17,890 nucleotides of DNA from DASSFZ01 sp035693785 (GCA_035693785.1 DASSFZ010000087.1:1-17890), one strand, 5' to 3'. Shown: positions 6,740-14,473, counted from the first letter of the stretch. Made by a program: numbers and translations. Notes: generated by a model from the letters alone, not told the origin.

Positions 6740-7438
6740 GTGAGCGAAATGAGACGCTGGTTGATCGTCGTGCTGTGTGCGGCGGCGATGGCATGGATGG
6801 AATCGGCCACCGTCGTCTATTTACGGACGCTGGCCGGCCGAGTCGATCCGTACCAGGCCGAGCCGCTGCCCATTCCGGTCGACCTCAGTCAGACCGAGCT
6901 CGTGCGCGAGGCGGCGACGCTGGTCATGCTGCTCGCCGTCGGCGGGCTGGCCGGCCGGACGTGGCGCAGCCGGCTGGCTTATTCGTTGATCGCGTTCGGC
7001 GCATGGGACATGCTATATTACGCGTTCCTGGCGGTGATCGTCGGCTGGCCGCGTTCGCTGCTCGATTGGGATGTGCTGTTCCTGATCCCGCTGCCGTGGT
7101 GGGGGCCGGTGCTCTCCCCGATGCTCATCGCGGCGATGATGATCGTCGGCGGGACGCTGGTCGCGCTGCACGATGAACCCCATCGACCGGTATGGCCCGG
7201 TCGACGGGCGTGGGCGCTGAACCTGATCGGCGTCCTGCTGGCGTTGTACGTCTTCATGGCCGACACGATCCGCGCGTTGCCCGGCGGCATCGACGCCACC
7301 CGCGCCGTGTTGCCCACACGGTTCGACTGGCCGCTGTTCATCGTAGCGTTGATCCTGATGGCTGCGCCCATCGTGGACGTGGGGAGCAAGATTCGCAGAA
7401 GAAACCTTGCGAAGGCTTTGGAGCCTTCGCGAGGTTGA
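6740..7438 (+). CDS. Multi-pass membrane protein of unknown function
   Basis: 232 residues from GTG 6740, chosen because AGAGGAG (6727-6733) lies six bases upstream. About six hydrophobic segments are seen (near residues 5-25, 58-73, 80-105, 110-145, 160-180 and 205-222). Notable polar motifs within or near the membrane are MAWMESATVVYLR, FGAWDMLYYAFL and PLPWWGPVLSPML. I do not recognise a named family; the motif spread suggests a conserved integral membrane protein rather than chance. The last dozen residues (NLAKALEPSRG) are encoded by a dispersed hairpin repeat, so the native C-terminus was probably replaced or extended by it. Confidence 0.82.
   Translation: MSEMRRWLIVVLCAAAMAWMESATVVYLRTLAGRVDPYQAEPLPIPVDLSQTELVREAATLVMLLAVGGLAGRTWRSRLAYSLIAFGAWDMLYYAFLAVIVGWPRSLLDWDVLFLIPLPWWGPVLSPMLIAAMMIVGGTLVALHDEPHRPVWPGRRAWALNLIGVLLALYVFMADTIRALPGGIDATRAVLPTRFDWPLFIVALILMAAPIVDVGSKIRRRNLAKALEPSRG
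7403..7436. repeat. CCTTGCGAAGG hairpin repeat, copy 1 (overlaps a stop codon)
   Basis: 15-base arms (AACCTTGCGAAGGCT, 7403-7417; AGCCTTCGCGAGGTT, 7422-7436) around TTGG, with one mismatch. The same element is at 11413-11446 (perfect) and, with an insertion in its loop, at 16744-16801. It encodes the C-terminus and part of the TGA of the preceding gene and could also weaken transcription read-through. Confidence 0.85.
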
Positions 7439-7450
7439 GGGTGCGGGGGG

Positions 7451-7480
7451 TTGACCATTCTTGCAGGGCAGTGTTATAGT
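7451..7480 (+). promoter_or_regulatory. Sigma70-like promoter for the exported-protein pair
   Basis: TTGACC (7451-7456), 18-base spacer, TATAGT (7475-7480). A leader of about 75 bases leads to the start at 7561. Confidence 0.65.
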
Positions 7481-7560
7481 TGGGCACGCTCCCAGTAGAC
7501 AGCTCTATATCGATCCCGGATGCCCGCGCCGGATGTGAAAGGCGCAGTTAGGACGGCCAA

Positions 7561-8802
7561 TTGACGATACGCATTGCTCGGTTGACCATTGTTGTTCTCG
7601 CGCCGGTGGCGTTGGCAGTCGCGATGGGCAGCCTGCTCGCGCATCCGGCAGCGGCAACAAGCACGTCGAGCGTATGCGAGCCGGACGGGATACAGCCTGG
7701 CGGCGCGATCTATCGCATCTGCATGCCGCCGCCCGGATCCTGGAATGGCGACCTGGTGATCTACGCGCACGGCTACGTGCCTTACAACGTAGAGCCGCTG
7801 GCGATACCCGAGAATCAGCTCAGGCTCCCCAATGGCACTTCACTTCCCGAGCTCGTGAATTCGCTGGGGTTCGCCTTCGCCGCCACCAGTTACCGCACGA
7901 ACGGCCTGGCCGTCAAAGACGGCGTCGAAGACCTGGTCGAGCTGGTCGACGTCTTCATCTACACGGCGACGCACGGTGTACCGAACCACATCTATTTGAC
8001 CGGCGTGTCCGAGGGCGGCTTGATCACGACTCTGGCGATCGAGCAGCGCCCGGACGTCTTCGACGGCGGGCTGGCCGCCTGCGGGCCGATCGGCGACTTT
8101 CGCAAGCAGATCGATTACTTCGGCGACTTCCGGGTTCTGTTCGATTACTTCTTTCCTGGCCTGTTGCAGGGCGATCCCATCAGCGTCCCCCAATCGCTCA
8201 TCGACAACTGGCCCACCTACTACGCGACAACTATCCGGCCCGCGATTTTGGATCCGGCGAACGCAGACAAGGTCGATCAACTCCTGCGCGTGAGCAACGC
8301 GCCCTACGTTTCCGGCGTGACCACCACGATTGAGACCTCGATATACGACGCGCTCTCGTACGGTGTCCTGGCCACCAACGACGGGATCGCCAAGCTGGGC
8401 GGCCAGCCGTTTGACAACCAGGATCGAGTCTACAGTGGCTCGAACGACGACACGCACCTCAATCTCACGGTGCGGCGCTTCAGCGCCGACCAGGCGGCGC
8501 TGGACGAAATCGAAGCCCACTACCAGACGATCGGCCAGCTCACCGTTCCCCTGGTCACCCTTCACACCACGCTCGACCAACAAGTGCCTTACTGGCACGA
8601 GACGCTCTACCGCGTGAAAGTCATTCTGAACGATTCGGTCGCGCTGCATCGACACGGCGAGATTGACCGATATGGTCACTGTCACTTCGAGGCGGCCGAG
8701 GTCCTGGGAGCCTTTTTGCAGTTGGTGGGTATGGTGCAAGATCCACCGGAGCCATTCCCCAGCCCCAGGCAATTCCTGCCGATGATGGCGGCTGGGCCTT
8801 GA
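7561..8802 (+). CDS. Secreted alpha/beta hydrolase
   Basis: 413 residues from TTG 7561, with AGGA six bases upstream; this start keeps the signal peptide (hydrophobic stretch LTIVVLAPVALAVAMGSLLA, cleavage likely near AHPAAA). The mature protein has an alpha/beta-hydrolase pattern: the oxyanion-side strand LVIYAHGY (65-72), the nucleophile elbow GVSEGG (S150), then D339 in HTTLDQQVP and H373 in RYGHCHF as the probable rest of the triad. Substrate unknown; esterase or peptidase-like activity is the reasonable range. Cys39, Cys54 and Cys174 may form disulphides. The C-terminus has PSPRQFLPMMAAGP, which resembles the YLPLVV tail of the next protein. Probable operon with 8832-10199, 29 bases apart. 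Confidence 0.88.
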   Translation: MTIRIARLTIVVLAPVALAVAMGSLLAHPAAATSTSSVCEPDGIQPGGAIYRICMPPPGSWNGDLVIYAHGYVPYNVEPLAIPENQLRLPNGTSLPELVNSLGFAFAATSYRTNGLAVKDGVEDLVELVDVFIYTATHGVPNHIYLTGVSEGGLITTLAIEQRPDVFDGGLAACGPIGDFRKQIDYFGDFRVLFDYFFPGLLQGDPISVPQSLIDNWPTYYATTIRPAILDPANADKVDQLLRVSNAPYVSGVTTTIETSIYDALSYGVLATNDGIAKLGGQPFDNQDRVYSGSNDDTHLNLTVRRFSADQAALDEIEAHYQTIGQLTVPLVTLHTTLDQQVPYWHETLYRVKVILNDSVALHRHGEIDRYGHCHFEAAEVLGAFLQLVGMVQDPPEPFPSPRQFLPMMAAGP

Positions 8803-8831
8803 CAGCCATTTGAAAAGGGGAGGATGAAGCC

Positions 8832-10199
8832 ATGAACATCAAAGCCGCTCGACGATTTGTGCTGCCGATAGGAATCGGGCTGGCTGTCGCATGGCTGGCC
8901 GTCGCGGGCTTGAGCACAGCCCGGGCGCAATCGATAGCATCGCAAGCGCCTCTGGCCGTCGCTGCGATAGGACGTCCCCAAGACCCGGTCGTCGTGACAG
9001 GCGCGAGCTTCCCTGCCTTTTCAGGCGCGCCCCTGGGCGACCTGGTCTTGTTCGCTTACCGCTCCGGGACCTGGGCGCCCATCCCCTTCCAGATCGACGA
9101 AGTCAACATCACCGGCACTTACGTCATCAGCGATGGTGGCCTGCTGGATGCCAACGACGAGCTGGTCTTCATGGCGGGCGACGCGGGCGATAGCGTGAGC
9201 ACGGCGATCTGGCCCCCCGATACTCAGTCGCGTCTTTACTCACGTTACGCGATCACCGTGACCGATCCGTTGAGCGCCGGGGGTCAGGCCTGGGTCTATT
9301 TCTATCGCTCGACGACGCTGATTCCGAGCAGTGCGCGCTACATCACCTGGACCGAGTCCGTGCAAACGGCGACCGCCATCTCATACACTGCCGCTTTCAG
9401 CCCGGCTGCTTTCGTCGGCCTGTCCGACCTGTTCATCAATGGCGACAGCGTGGACATTCTGGATCGTCAAAAGACTCGCGCGACGGCGTTGTCTGGCGTC
9501 GTTAGCATCAATGAGGAAACCATCGTGGACTTGCTCGGGCCTGTCACAATTACCTTGCCTGCCGTCGGGCCGGTGCGGGCAGCGACCAACGCTGGCGGTC
9601 TGAACGCCGCCCTTTACGGATCGCGTATTGAGTTCGACGCATCTTTGAGTGGAACAATCGAAGTGCCCGTTTTCGGCTCCGTACCGCTCGACTTCATTCG
9701 CACCTCTTTCGACTGGATCAGTCCGACCATAAGCGGCATCACCACCTACTATGACAGTAATGCAGCGGGCGGCGTGACCATTGACGGTGTAATGGATGCT
9801 ATTCCGACGACTCCGCCTAATGATTGGTTTCAAGTCAATGGGGGCGCGAGCGGGCCGGGTGGCATAGTGGCAGCGATACCGAATGTCGATACGAGCGGCG
9901 GCATCCTGTCCAACTACTACAGAGATGATAGTACGTGCGATCCGGGCGACACGGGCGACCACCGATGTTACGGCGATGCCGGACTGCGCATCGACGGCCC
10001 TGGCCCGGTCATCAGTTTCACGCTCGTGGCGTACGTTCTGCCACCTGGCACGACAGCCAATGTCGGCGAAACCTACTTCGAGAGGGCCGATAATCCCCTA
10101 ACGGCCGCTGTAGCCGAACAGTGCTTCGCGCCGTCATCATCGGGCTGTTTGAGGATCTATCTGCCGCTCGTGGTGAAAAACCTTGCCGGTGCCCCGTGA
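8832..10199 (+). CDS. Exported protein of unknown function with C-terminal YLPLVV motif
   Basis: 455 residues from ATG 8832 behind GGGGAGG (8817-8823). Signal peptide: RR-containing start, hydrophobic IGIGLAVAWLAVAGL, cleavage near ARA-QS (about residue 33). The mature part is rich in Thr, Ser, Gly and Asp and poor in charge, with predicted beta character: DLVLFAYRSGTWAPIPFQID, then DANDELVFMAGDAGD. Four cysteines lie near the C-terminus (CDPGDTGDHRC and CFAPSSSGC) and may form two disulphides. The final RIYLPLVVKNLAGAP is a tail type I associate with exported proteins of Chloroflexota, perhaps for surface attachment. I recognise no catalytic motif. A terminator-like hairpin follows at 10212. 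Confidence 0.82.
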   Translation: MNIKAARRFVLPIGIGLAVAWLAVAGLSTARAQSIASQAPLAVAAIGRPQDPVVVTGASFPAFSGAPLGDLVLFAYRSGTWAPIPFQIDEVNITGTYVISDGGLLDANDELVFMAGDAGDSVSTAIWPPDTQSRLYSRYAITVTDPLSAGGQAWVYFYRSTTLIPSSARYITWTESVQTATAISYTAAFSPAAFVGLSDLFINGDSVDILDRQKTRATALSGVVSINEETIVDLLGPVTITLPAVGPVRAATNAGGLNAALYGSRIEFDASLSGTIEVPVFGSVPLDFIRTSFDWISPTISGITTYYDSNAAGGVTIDGVMDAIPTTPPNDWFQVNGGASGPGGIVAAIPNVDTSGGILSNYYRDDSTCDPGDTGDHRCYGDAGLRIDGPGPVISFTLVAYVLPPGTTANVGETYFERADNPLTAAVAEQCFAPSSSGCLRIYLPLVVKNLAGAP

Positions 10200-10211
10200 C
10201 CTCCGGCGCTT

Positions 10212-10232
10212 CCCGCGCGACGCGGGTGCTTT
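10212..10232 (+). terminator. Hairpin after the exported-protein pair
   Basis: CCCGCG-CGA-CGCGGG is a perfect six-base stem with a three-base loop, followed by TGCTTT. The T-tract is short, so termination may be partial. Confidence 0.5.
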
Positions 10233-10263
10233 GATGCCATCCATCGGCGGGAACCTCGGGTAA

Positions 10264-10278
10264 AGACCTCGGAGGTCT
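10264..10278. repeat. AGACCTC-G-GAGGTCT palindrome at convergent gene ends
   Basis: A 15-base palindrome overlapping the last base of the stop codon of the minus-strand gene. On the minus strand it is followed by TTTACC, so it could act as a small terminator. The sequence style matches the other short palindromes here. Confidence 0.6.
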
Positions 10279-11378
10279 CAGAGCGCGTCAGCGAAATCGC
10301 CATCGTCCTCGTCGGTCTCTTCGTCGAAATCCAGGAGCTCGTCCGGATCGAAAGGCGGCTCGTCGGGATCGTGGCGAGGCGGCATCGCCGGAGGCTTGAT
10401 CGGGCGGCTCCAACGATGGCGGCGGGCAATGTCGTCGGCGTGGCGAGGCAGAAACCGCATCATTTTGTTCGCCCACTCGGGCAGCTCGCCCGGCTGGCCA
10501 TCGTCTGTATCGAGGAAACTCCAATCCACGAGCGTTGCCGCAGCGGCAGTTTCATGGGTCGAGGGAGGTAGCGCGGTCGCCACGAGATCGGCCAGCGCCG
10601 GATCGATCGTCGGGCGCCAGTCGACCTTGTCAACTCGATCCGCTTCTGCCCTTAACGATCGGATGACCTCCTCGTCGGTGGGCGCGTCCGGGTCGATGAA
10701 CGCCATCATGCGCCTGTAGCGCGAGCCGTCGCCAGGCGGCGGCAGCCACGGCAGGCGGTGCGCGTTATCGCGCCACCAGCGCACTTCGGCCAGCAGGCGG
10801 CGCGCGCCTGCGTCGTTGAAGCGCGAGCACAACTCGGCCAGCACCTCGACCGCGTCGGCGAAGAAACCCAGATCGGCGTACTGCTTGCCGACCCACAAAA
10901 GCGCATGGCGCGGGTCATTCGTGCGGCGGAAAGCCTCGGCGAACAGCGGCCAGGCGAAATTTGCGCATTCCTCGTCGCCCAGGCAGTAAGCGTGCAGCAG
11001 TTGGCCTCTGCCCCTCTCCAGTAGATCCGCCACGTCCGGCGGGCCTGTGCGCTCGCGCTCGTAGCCTTTCTCGTACTCGCGCCGCCAGCCCTCCCAACGG
11101 CTCATGAAACGGTAGGACAGCGCCAGCCGGCGCCGCTGCTGCCAGGGACGATCATCCCACTCGTCGATATGCTGCTGGAGCGCGTTCCGCGTGTCGTAGA
11201 TCGTCCATTCGTCGCAGAAAAGCTCGTACACCAGATCGGCCGCTTCGCGATGGTCGGGAAAGAGGGCGAGGACCTCGTAGCACAGCGCAGCGGCGTCGGC
11301 CTGACCGGCATACCACTGGCCTTCTTCGCGGGCTTGCGCAAGCAGGCGCTGGACGTAGGCGGGATCGGCGCTCATCAT
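10278..11378 (-). CDS. Soluble protein with probable helical (TPR-like) repeats and acidic tail
   Basis: 366 residues from ATG 11378, nine bases after GGAGGAGG; a TTG at 11384 is only three bases from it and less likely. No signal peptide or membrane segment is seen. The first 180 residues form amphipathic helices with TPR-like spacing, for example ADAAALCYEVLALFPDHREA, then ADLVYELF, and later RHALLWVGKQYADLGFFADA followed by VEVLAELCSRFN. The C-terminal third is linker-like and ends in a strongly acidic stretch (DPDELLDFDEETDEDDGDFA). I recognise no enzymatic motif. A role as a protein-interaction scaffold is the natural guess, but nothing in the neighbourhood fixes a partner. It is monocistronic as far as can be seen. 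Confidence 0.8.
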   Translation of the reverse strand: MMSADPAYVQRLLAQAREEGQWYAGQADAAALCYEVLALFPDHREAADLVYELFCDEWTIYDTRNALQQHIDEWDDRPWQQRRRLALSYRFMSRWEGWRREYEKGYERERTGPPDVADLLERGRGQLLHAYCLGDEECANFAWPLFAEAFRRTNDPRHALLWVGKQYADLGFFADAVEVLAELCSRFNDAGARRLLAEVRWWRDNAHRLPWLPPPGDGSRYRRMMAFIDPDAPTDEEVIRSLRAEADRVDKVDWRPTIDPALADLVATALPPSTHETAAAATLVDWSFLDTDDGQPGELPEWANKMMRFLPRHADDIARRHRWSRPIKPPAMPPRHDPDEPPFDPDELLDFDEETDEDDGDFADAL

Positions 11379-11412
11379 CGTCAAGTACCTCCTCCGGTCC
11401 GATCATGTTGTA

Positions 11413-11446
11413 ACCCTTGCGAAGGCTTTGGAGCCTTCGCAAGGGT
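11413..11446. repeat. CCTTGCGAAGG hairpin repeat, copy 2 (perfect)
   Basis: 15-base perfect arms (ACCCTTGCGAAGGCT, 11413-11427; AGCCTTCGCAAGGGT, 11432-11446) with the loop TTGG, identical in design to 7403-7436. It lies between the thioredoxin-reductase-like gene and the TPR-like gene, in the promoter/leader region of the latter. Confidence 0.9.
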
Positions 11447-11506
11447 CGCTCCTGGTCATGTATGGTATTGCTGAGCGGTGACGATGTCAAGAGGGAGAGT
11501 GCACAT

Positions 11507-11541
11507 CTCCCCTCCCCGACATGGGGAGGAGCTGGGGAGGG
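11507..11541. repeat. CCTCCCC/GGGGAGG palindromic element
   Basis: CTCCCCTCCCC, a short spacer GACAT, then GGGGAGGAGCTGGGGAGGG. It is similar in style to the element inside the GH13 gene, and sits directly behind the stop codon of the flavoprotein gene (11545). Confidence 0.7.
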
Positions 11542-11544
11542 TCA

Positions 11545-12726
11545 CTACACCGTCTTGAGATATTCCCGCACCATCAGCGCCGCCGTTGCGCCTTCGCCCA
11601 CCGCGCTCGCCGCCTGCTTGGTGCTGCCCAGGCGCACGTCGCCAGCGGCGAACACGCCGGGCAGTCTCGTTTCCAGGTTCGGCCGCGTGACGACGAAACC
11701 GTACCGGTCGCGCTCGATCTCGGCAGGCAGCCAGCCGCTGTTCGGCGACAGGCCGATGAAGACGAACGCGCCGGCCGGGTTGATCTCTTCGCTCGCGCCG
11801 CTCTTCCTGTTCCGAATGACGATGCCCTTCAGCTTGCTCTCGCCCAGGAGCGCCTGCACTTCGGTGTTGTAACGCACCTCGATCTTGGGGTTCGATACGA
11901 CCTTGTCGGCGACGATCTGGCTGGCGGCCATCGCCTCGCCGCGCACCAGGATCGTGACTCGATCGGCGAAGCGGGTCAGGAACAGGCTCTCCTCGCCCGC
12001 GCTGTTGCCGCCGCCGATCACCGCGACGTGCTGCCCTTTGTAGAACGGGCCGTCGCATGTCGCGCAGAAGTGAATGCCCGCACCGATCAGCTCGTCCTCG
12101 CCGGGCACGCCCAGGCGGCGATAGGTCGATCCGGTCGCGATCAACACCGCCCGCGCGCCATACTCGTTGCCGTCCGCCGTCTGCACGTAGCGCGATTCCT
12201 CCTCGGCGCGCAAACCGACGACGTCCTGCGCCTGCAGGATCTCGACGCCGAAGCGCCGCGCCTGCTGTGCGAGCCGGTCGGCGAAGTCCCCGCCGTTGAT
12301 GCCGTCGGGGAAGCCGGGAAAGTTGTCGAGCCGCTCGGTCACGCCCGCCTGGCCGCCCAGGCCGCTCTTCTCTATGACGAGCACGTCGAGGCCCTCTCGC
12401 GCGGCGTACAGCGCGGCCGTCAGGCCGGCCGGCCCGCCGCCCACGACGATCAGGTCGTAGTAGCTCATGCTCGCCGTCGTCTGCAGGCCGAGTCTGGCGG
12501 CCAGCTCGGCGTTGCTTGGCTCGACCAGCATGCCGCCGTCTTCGAAGATGATCGTGGGAATGATGCGCTTGCCGTCGTTGACGCGCTCGACGAGCGCCAG
12601 GCCGCCGGCGTCTTGCTCGATGTCAACCCAGTTATAGTGGACGCGCTGCTCGCCCAGGAACTTCTTCGCGCGTTTGCAGTCGCTGCACCACGTCGCGCCG
12701 TAGACGGTGAGTTGGGTGTGGGACAT
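11545..12726 (-). CDS. Glutaredoxin-like domain fused to thioredoxin-reductase-like flavoprotein
   Basis: 393 residues from ATG 12726, with AGAGGA upstream. Residues 1-80 form a glutaredoxin/thioredoxin-fold domain with CSDC at 14-17 (ATWCSDCKRAKKFL) and the cis-proline region IPTIIF. Residues 88-393 form a class II flavin disulphide reductase: FAD-binding GGGPAG (96-101), active disulphide CATC (221-224), second dinucleotide motif GGGNSAGEE (238-246) and FAD-contact AGDVRLGSTKQAASA (361-375). The classical NADPH-specificity motif HRRxxxR is replaced by VRGEAMA (261-267), so the electron donor is uncertain. Role: cytoplasmic thiol-disulphide redox, with the fused domain as the likely first acceptor. 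The gene looks monocistronic. Confidence 0.93.
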   Translation of the reverse strand: MSHTQLTVYGATWCSDCKRAKKFLGEQRVHYNWVDIEQDAGGLALVERVNDGKRIIPTIIFEDGGMLVEPSNAELAARLGLQTTASMSYYDLIVVGGGPAGLTAALYAAREGLDVLVIEKSGLGGQAGVTERLDNFPGFPDGINGGDFADRLAQQARRFGVEILQAQDVVGLRAEEESRYVQTADGNEYGARAVLIATGSTYRRLGVPGEDELIGAGIHFCATCDGPFYKGQHVAVIGGGNSAGEESLFLTRFADRVTILVRGEAMAASQIVADKVVSNPKIEVRYNTEVQALLGESKLKGIVIRNRKSGASEEINPAGAFVFIGLSPNSGWLPAEIERDRYGFVVTRPNLETRLPGVFAAGDVRLGSTKQAASAVGEGATAALMVREYLKTV

Positions 12727-12775
12727 TTCTTTTCCTCTCGCATGAACCTGTTTTCCGATTAGGCCATCGCGTCCA

Positions 12776-12789
12776 CTCACTGGAGTGAG
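12776..12789. promoter_or_regulatory. 14-bp palindrome CTCACTGGAGTGAG
   Basis: A perfect palindrome 50 bases upstream of the flavoprotein start. It could be an operator; no clear -35/-10 pair was found around it. Confidence 0.3.
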
Positions 12790-12866
12790 GCGACGCTGAA
12801 TATCACGTGGAACGGCTGGCAGTAGATATTGTCTAGTCTCGGCTTGCGGGCAGTTGTTACACAATC

Positions 12867-12899
12867 AGAAACCTGGTTTCTCTAAGAAACCAGGTTTCT
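12867..12899. repeat. AGAAACCTGGTTTCT inverted repeat
   Basis: Perfect 15-base arms (12867-12881 and 12885-12899) around CTA; each arm is itself nearly palindromic. GAAACC/GGTTTC repeats of this kind are known as abundant dispersed elements in cyanobacteria and other bacteria. This is the first of several structures in the 543-base gene-free interval 12727-13269. Confidence 0.85.
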
Positions 12900-12992
12900 T
12901 CCGCGCTCTCGGCGGTGACAGACAAGGCCAACTTGCCGACCCATACTGAAGAGGGAGACCACCGGGGTGTGTGATGCTGCAATAAAAGCAGA

Positions 12993-13038
12993 ACGGAGAG
13001 GACCGACCTGACGTACAGTTCAGGCTGACCCTTTCCGT
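12993..13038. other. Long imperfect stem-loop, possible structured RNA or terminator
   Basis: Two 19-base arms (12993-13011 and 13020-13038) pair at 16 of 19 positions, counting two G-U pairs, around an eight-base loop. On the minus strand it is followed by CTGCTTTTATTGCAG, a second small hairpin with T-rich loop. It may end transcription from the LCP gene or be part of a small RNA. No coding frame in this region looks protein-like. Confidence 0.45.
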
Positions 13039-13146
13039 CCGTGCTCTCACTGTAAACCCACTCGCCCCTGTGGTCAACGTGACATCAGTCCTGAGTCACA
13101 TCCTCCGTGCGCCGCCCATGCGCATCGAGCGCCTGTGTGAATTGCA

Positions 13147-13168
13147 GGGGTTAGACATTCTCAACCCC
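13147..13168. repeat. GGGGTT...AACCCC inverted repeat
   Basis: Six-base arms around AGACATTCTC. A run of eight A residues follows at 13174-13181; on the plus strand this is not a terminator tail. Confidence 0.55.
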
Positions 13169-13193
13169 GTTTCAAAAAAAACGACACATTCTT

Positions 13194-13255
13194 GACGTGC
13201 GACGCACTCTCGCCCGCGTAGCGTAGCGGAGGGGGTTGGAAGTGCGTCGCACGTC
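13194..13255. repeat. GACGTGCGACGCACT inverted repeat downstream of the LCP gene
   Basis: Perfect 15-base arms (13194-13208 and 13241-13255) around a 32-base loop. It lies 14 bases beyond the LCP stop; in that direction a T8 run follows 12 bases past the stem, so it might serve as a non-canonical terminator. Confidence 0.85.
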
Positions 13256-13269
13256 GGTCGCGCGTCGGC

Positions 13270-14379
13270 TCAAGGGGCTGCGGACGATTGCGCCTGCCCG
13301 TGAGCGAGGAAGGCAGCCACGACCGGCGCGATTCTGTCGCGCAGCGGAATCAGGACGCTGGCGCCCGTCGGCGTCGCCCAAAGCTGCGCCATTGTTTCGT
13401 CAATGCGAAACGCCGCAATGTTCTCGCGCGGAACGTCGCTCAAGACCTTCGCCACGCTTGCGATCTCGGCGACGGTCAGGTCGGTCTCGTACGACCCGGC
13501 TGCGGCGTCGAGCAGTGCAGGCAGTTGTGTGAGCGCGCCGAGGCTGAGCGCCTTGTCCCGCGCGGCCAGCATCACCTGCTGCTGGCGCTGCAGCCGCCCG
13601 AAGTCGCTATCCGCGTGGCGCGTGCGCACGTACTTGAGCGCCAGCTCGCCGTCCATGTGCGTCGGGCCAGGCTCGATCACCAGGAGTTCGATGCCGAAAT
13701 CCTCCGTCGGGTAGGTGTCGTCGACGATGCGCCTCGGCACGTCCACGTCGATGCCGCCCAGCGCGTCGATCGCCTGCTTGAAGCCGGCGAAGTCGACGAC
13801 GGCGTATTTGTCGATCGGGATGCCCAGGTTCCACGCGATCGTGTCCTCGGTTGCCTGCGCGCCGCCGCCCGGCACCCCGCGCGCTTCGCCGTACACGTAC
13901 GCCGCATTGATCCGATCGACGCGGTCCAGGCCGGCCAGCGGCACGTACAGATCGCGCGGGATCGACAGCATCGCGGCGGTCTTGGCTTCCGGATCGACCG
14001 TGAGCAGCGTGATCGCGTCGGTGCGGGCCGGGGCGCGGCCTTCGCTCGGGCGGCGATCGACGCCCATCAGGAGGATCGTCAGCCGGCCCCTGCCGGGGAT
14101 CGGCCAGGCGTCCTCGCCGCGCACGACGACGTCGACAATCTGCTGCAGTGAAGCGATGCGCTCTTCACGCGTTCTTCCCAGCACCTGATCGCGCAGCGCC
14201 AACACGCGATCGGACCCCAACGCGGCGAGCATAACGCTGCACATCGCGCATGCCAGGACCACCACGCCGAGCAGCCCGCTCAGCGCGATCAAAGAGAACG
14301 GCGTGCGGGCCGGTCGCGCTGACGGCGCCGGCCGTCGAACAGCCCGGCTTGGCCTTGTCGTCTGCTCGTTCATAGTCAT
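13270..14379 (-). CDS. LytR-CpsA-Psr (LCP) family cell-envelope transferase
   Basis: 369 residues from ATG 14379; a second ATG at 14373 is equally possible, and only a weak ribosome site is present. A basic N-terminus (RAVRRPAPSARPAR) precedes one membrane anchor (FSLIALSGLLGVVVLACAMC), so the catalytic domain is extracytoplasmic. The LCP core has ILLMGVDRR, ARTDAITLLTVDP, MLSIPRDLYVPL, RINAAYVYG and ALKYVRTRHADSDFGRLQRQ, including the Asp and Arg residues that bind the polyprenyl-phosphate head group and metal. Such proteins transfer lipid-linked glycopolymers to the cell wall or other acceptors, or act as envelope regulators. The C-terminal 80 residues form a helical LCP-associated region. 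It lies downstream of the Nudix gene, separated by 119 bases that include a tandem repeat. Confidence 0.92.
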   Translation of the reverse strand: MTMNEQTTRPSRAVRRPAPSARPARTPFSLIALSGLLGVVVLACAMCSVMLAALGSDRVLALRDQVLGRTREERIASLQQIVDVVVRGEDAWPIPGRGRLTILLMGVDRRPSEGRAPARTDAITLLTVDPEAKTAAMLSIPRDLYVPLAGLDRVDRINAAYVYGEARGVPGGGAQATEDTIAWNLGIPIDKYAVVDFAGFKQAIDALGGIDVDVPRRIVDDTYPTEDFGIELLVIEPGPTHMDGELALKYVRTRHADSDFGRLQRQQQVMLAARDKALSLGALTQLPALLDAAAGSYETDLTVAEIASVAKVLSDVPRENIAAFRIDETMAQLWATPTGASVLIPLRDRIAPVVAAFLAHGQAQSSAAP

Positions 14380-14473
14380 CGAAAGCTCAGGTTGAGACTC
14401 TCCTATCGGCGCGCCGGATTGTACCACGGTGCCCCCGGATGCCTTTCCGAGTCATCCCAGGGGCATGGGTAAT

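Noticed and set aside
7840..8772. 310-codon minus-strand frame
   Set aside because: Antisense of the secreted hydrolase, which has signal peptide and catalytic triad.
11521..12762. 413-codon plus-strand frame
   Set aside because: Antisense of the glutaredoxin-reductase fusion.
12865..13077. 70-codon minus-strand frame in the repeat-rich gap
   Set aside because: No ribosome site, no hydrophobic or family pattern, and its end is built from the AGAAACC inverted repeat.
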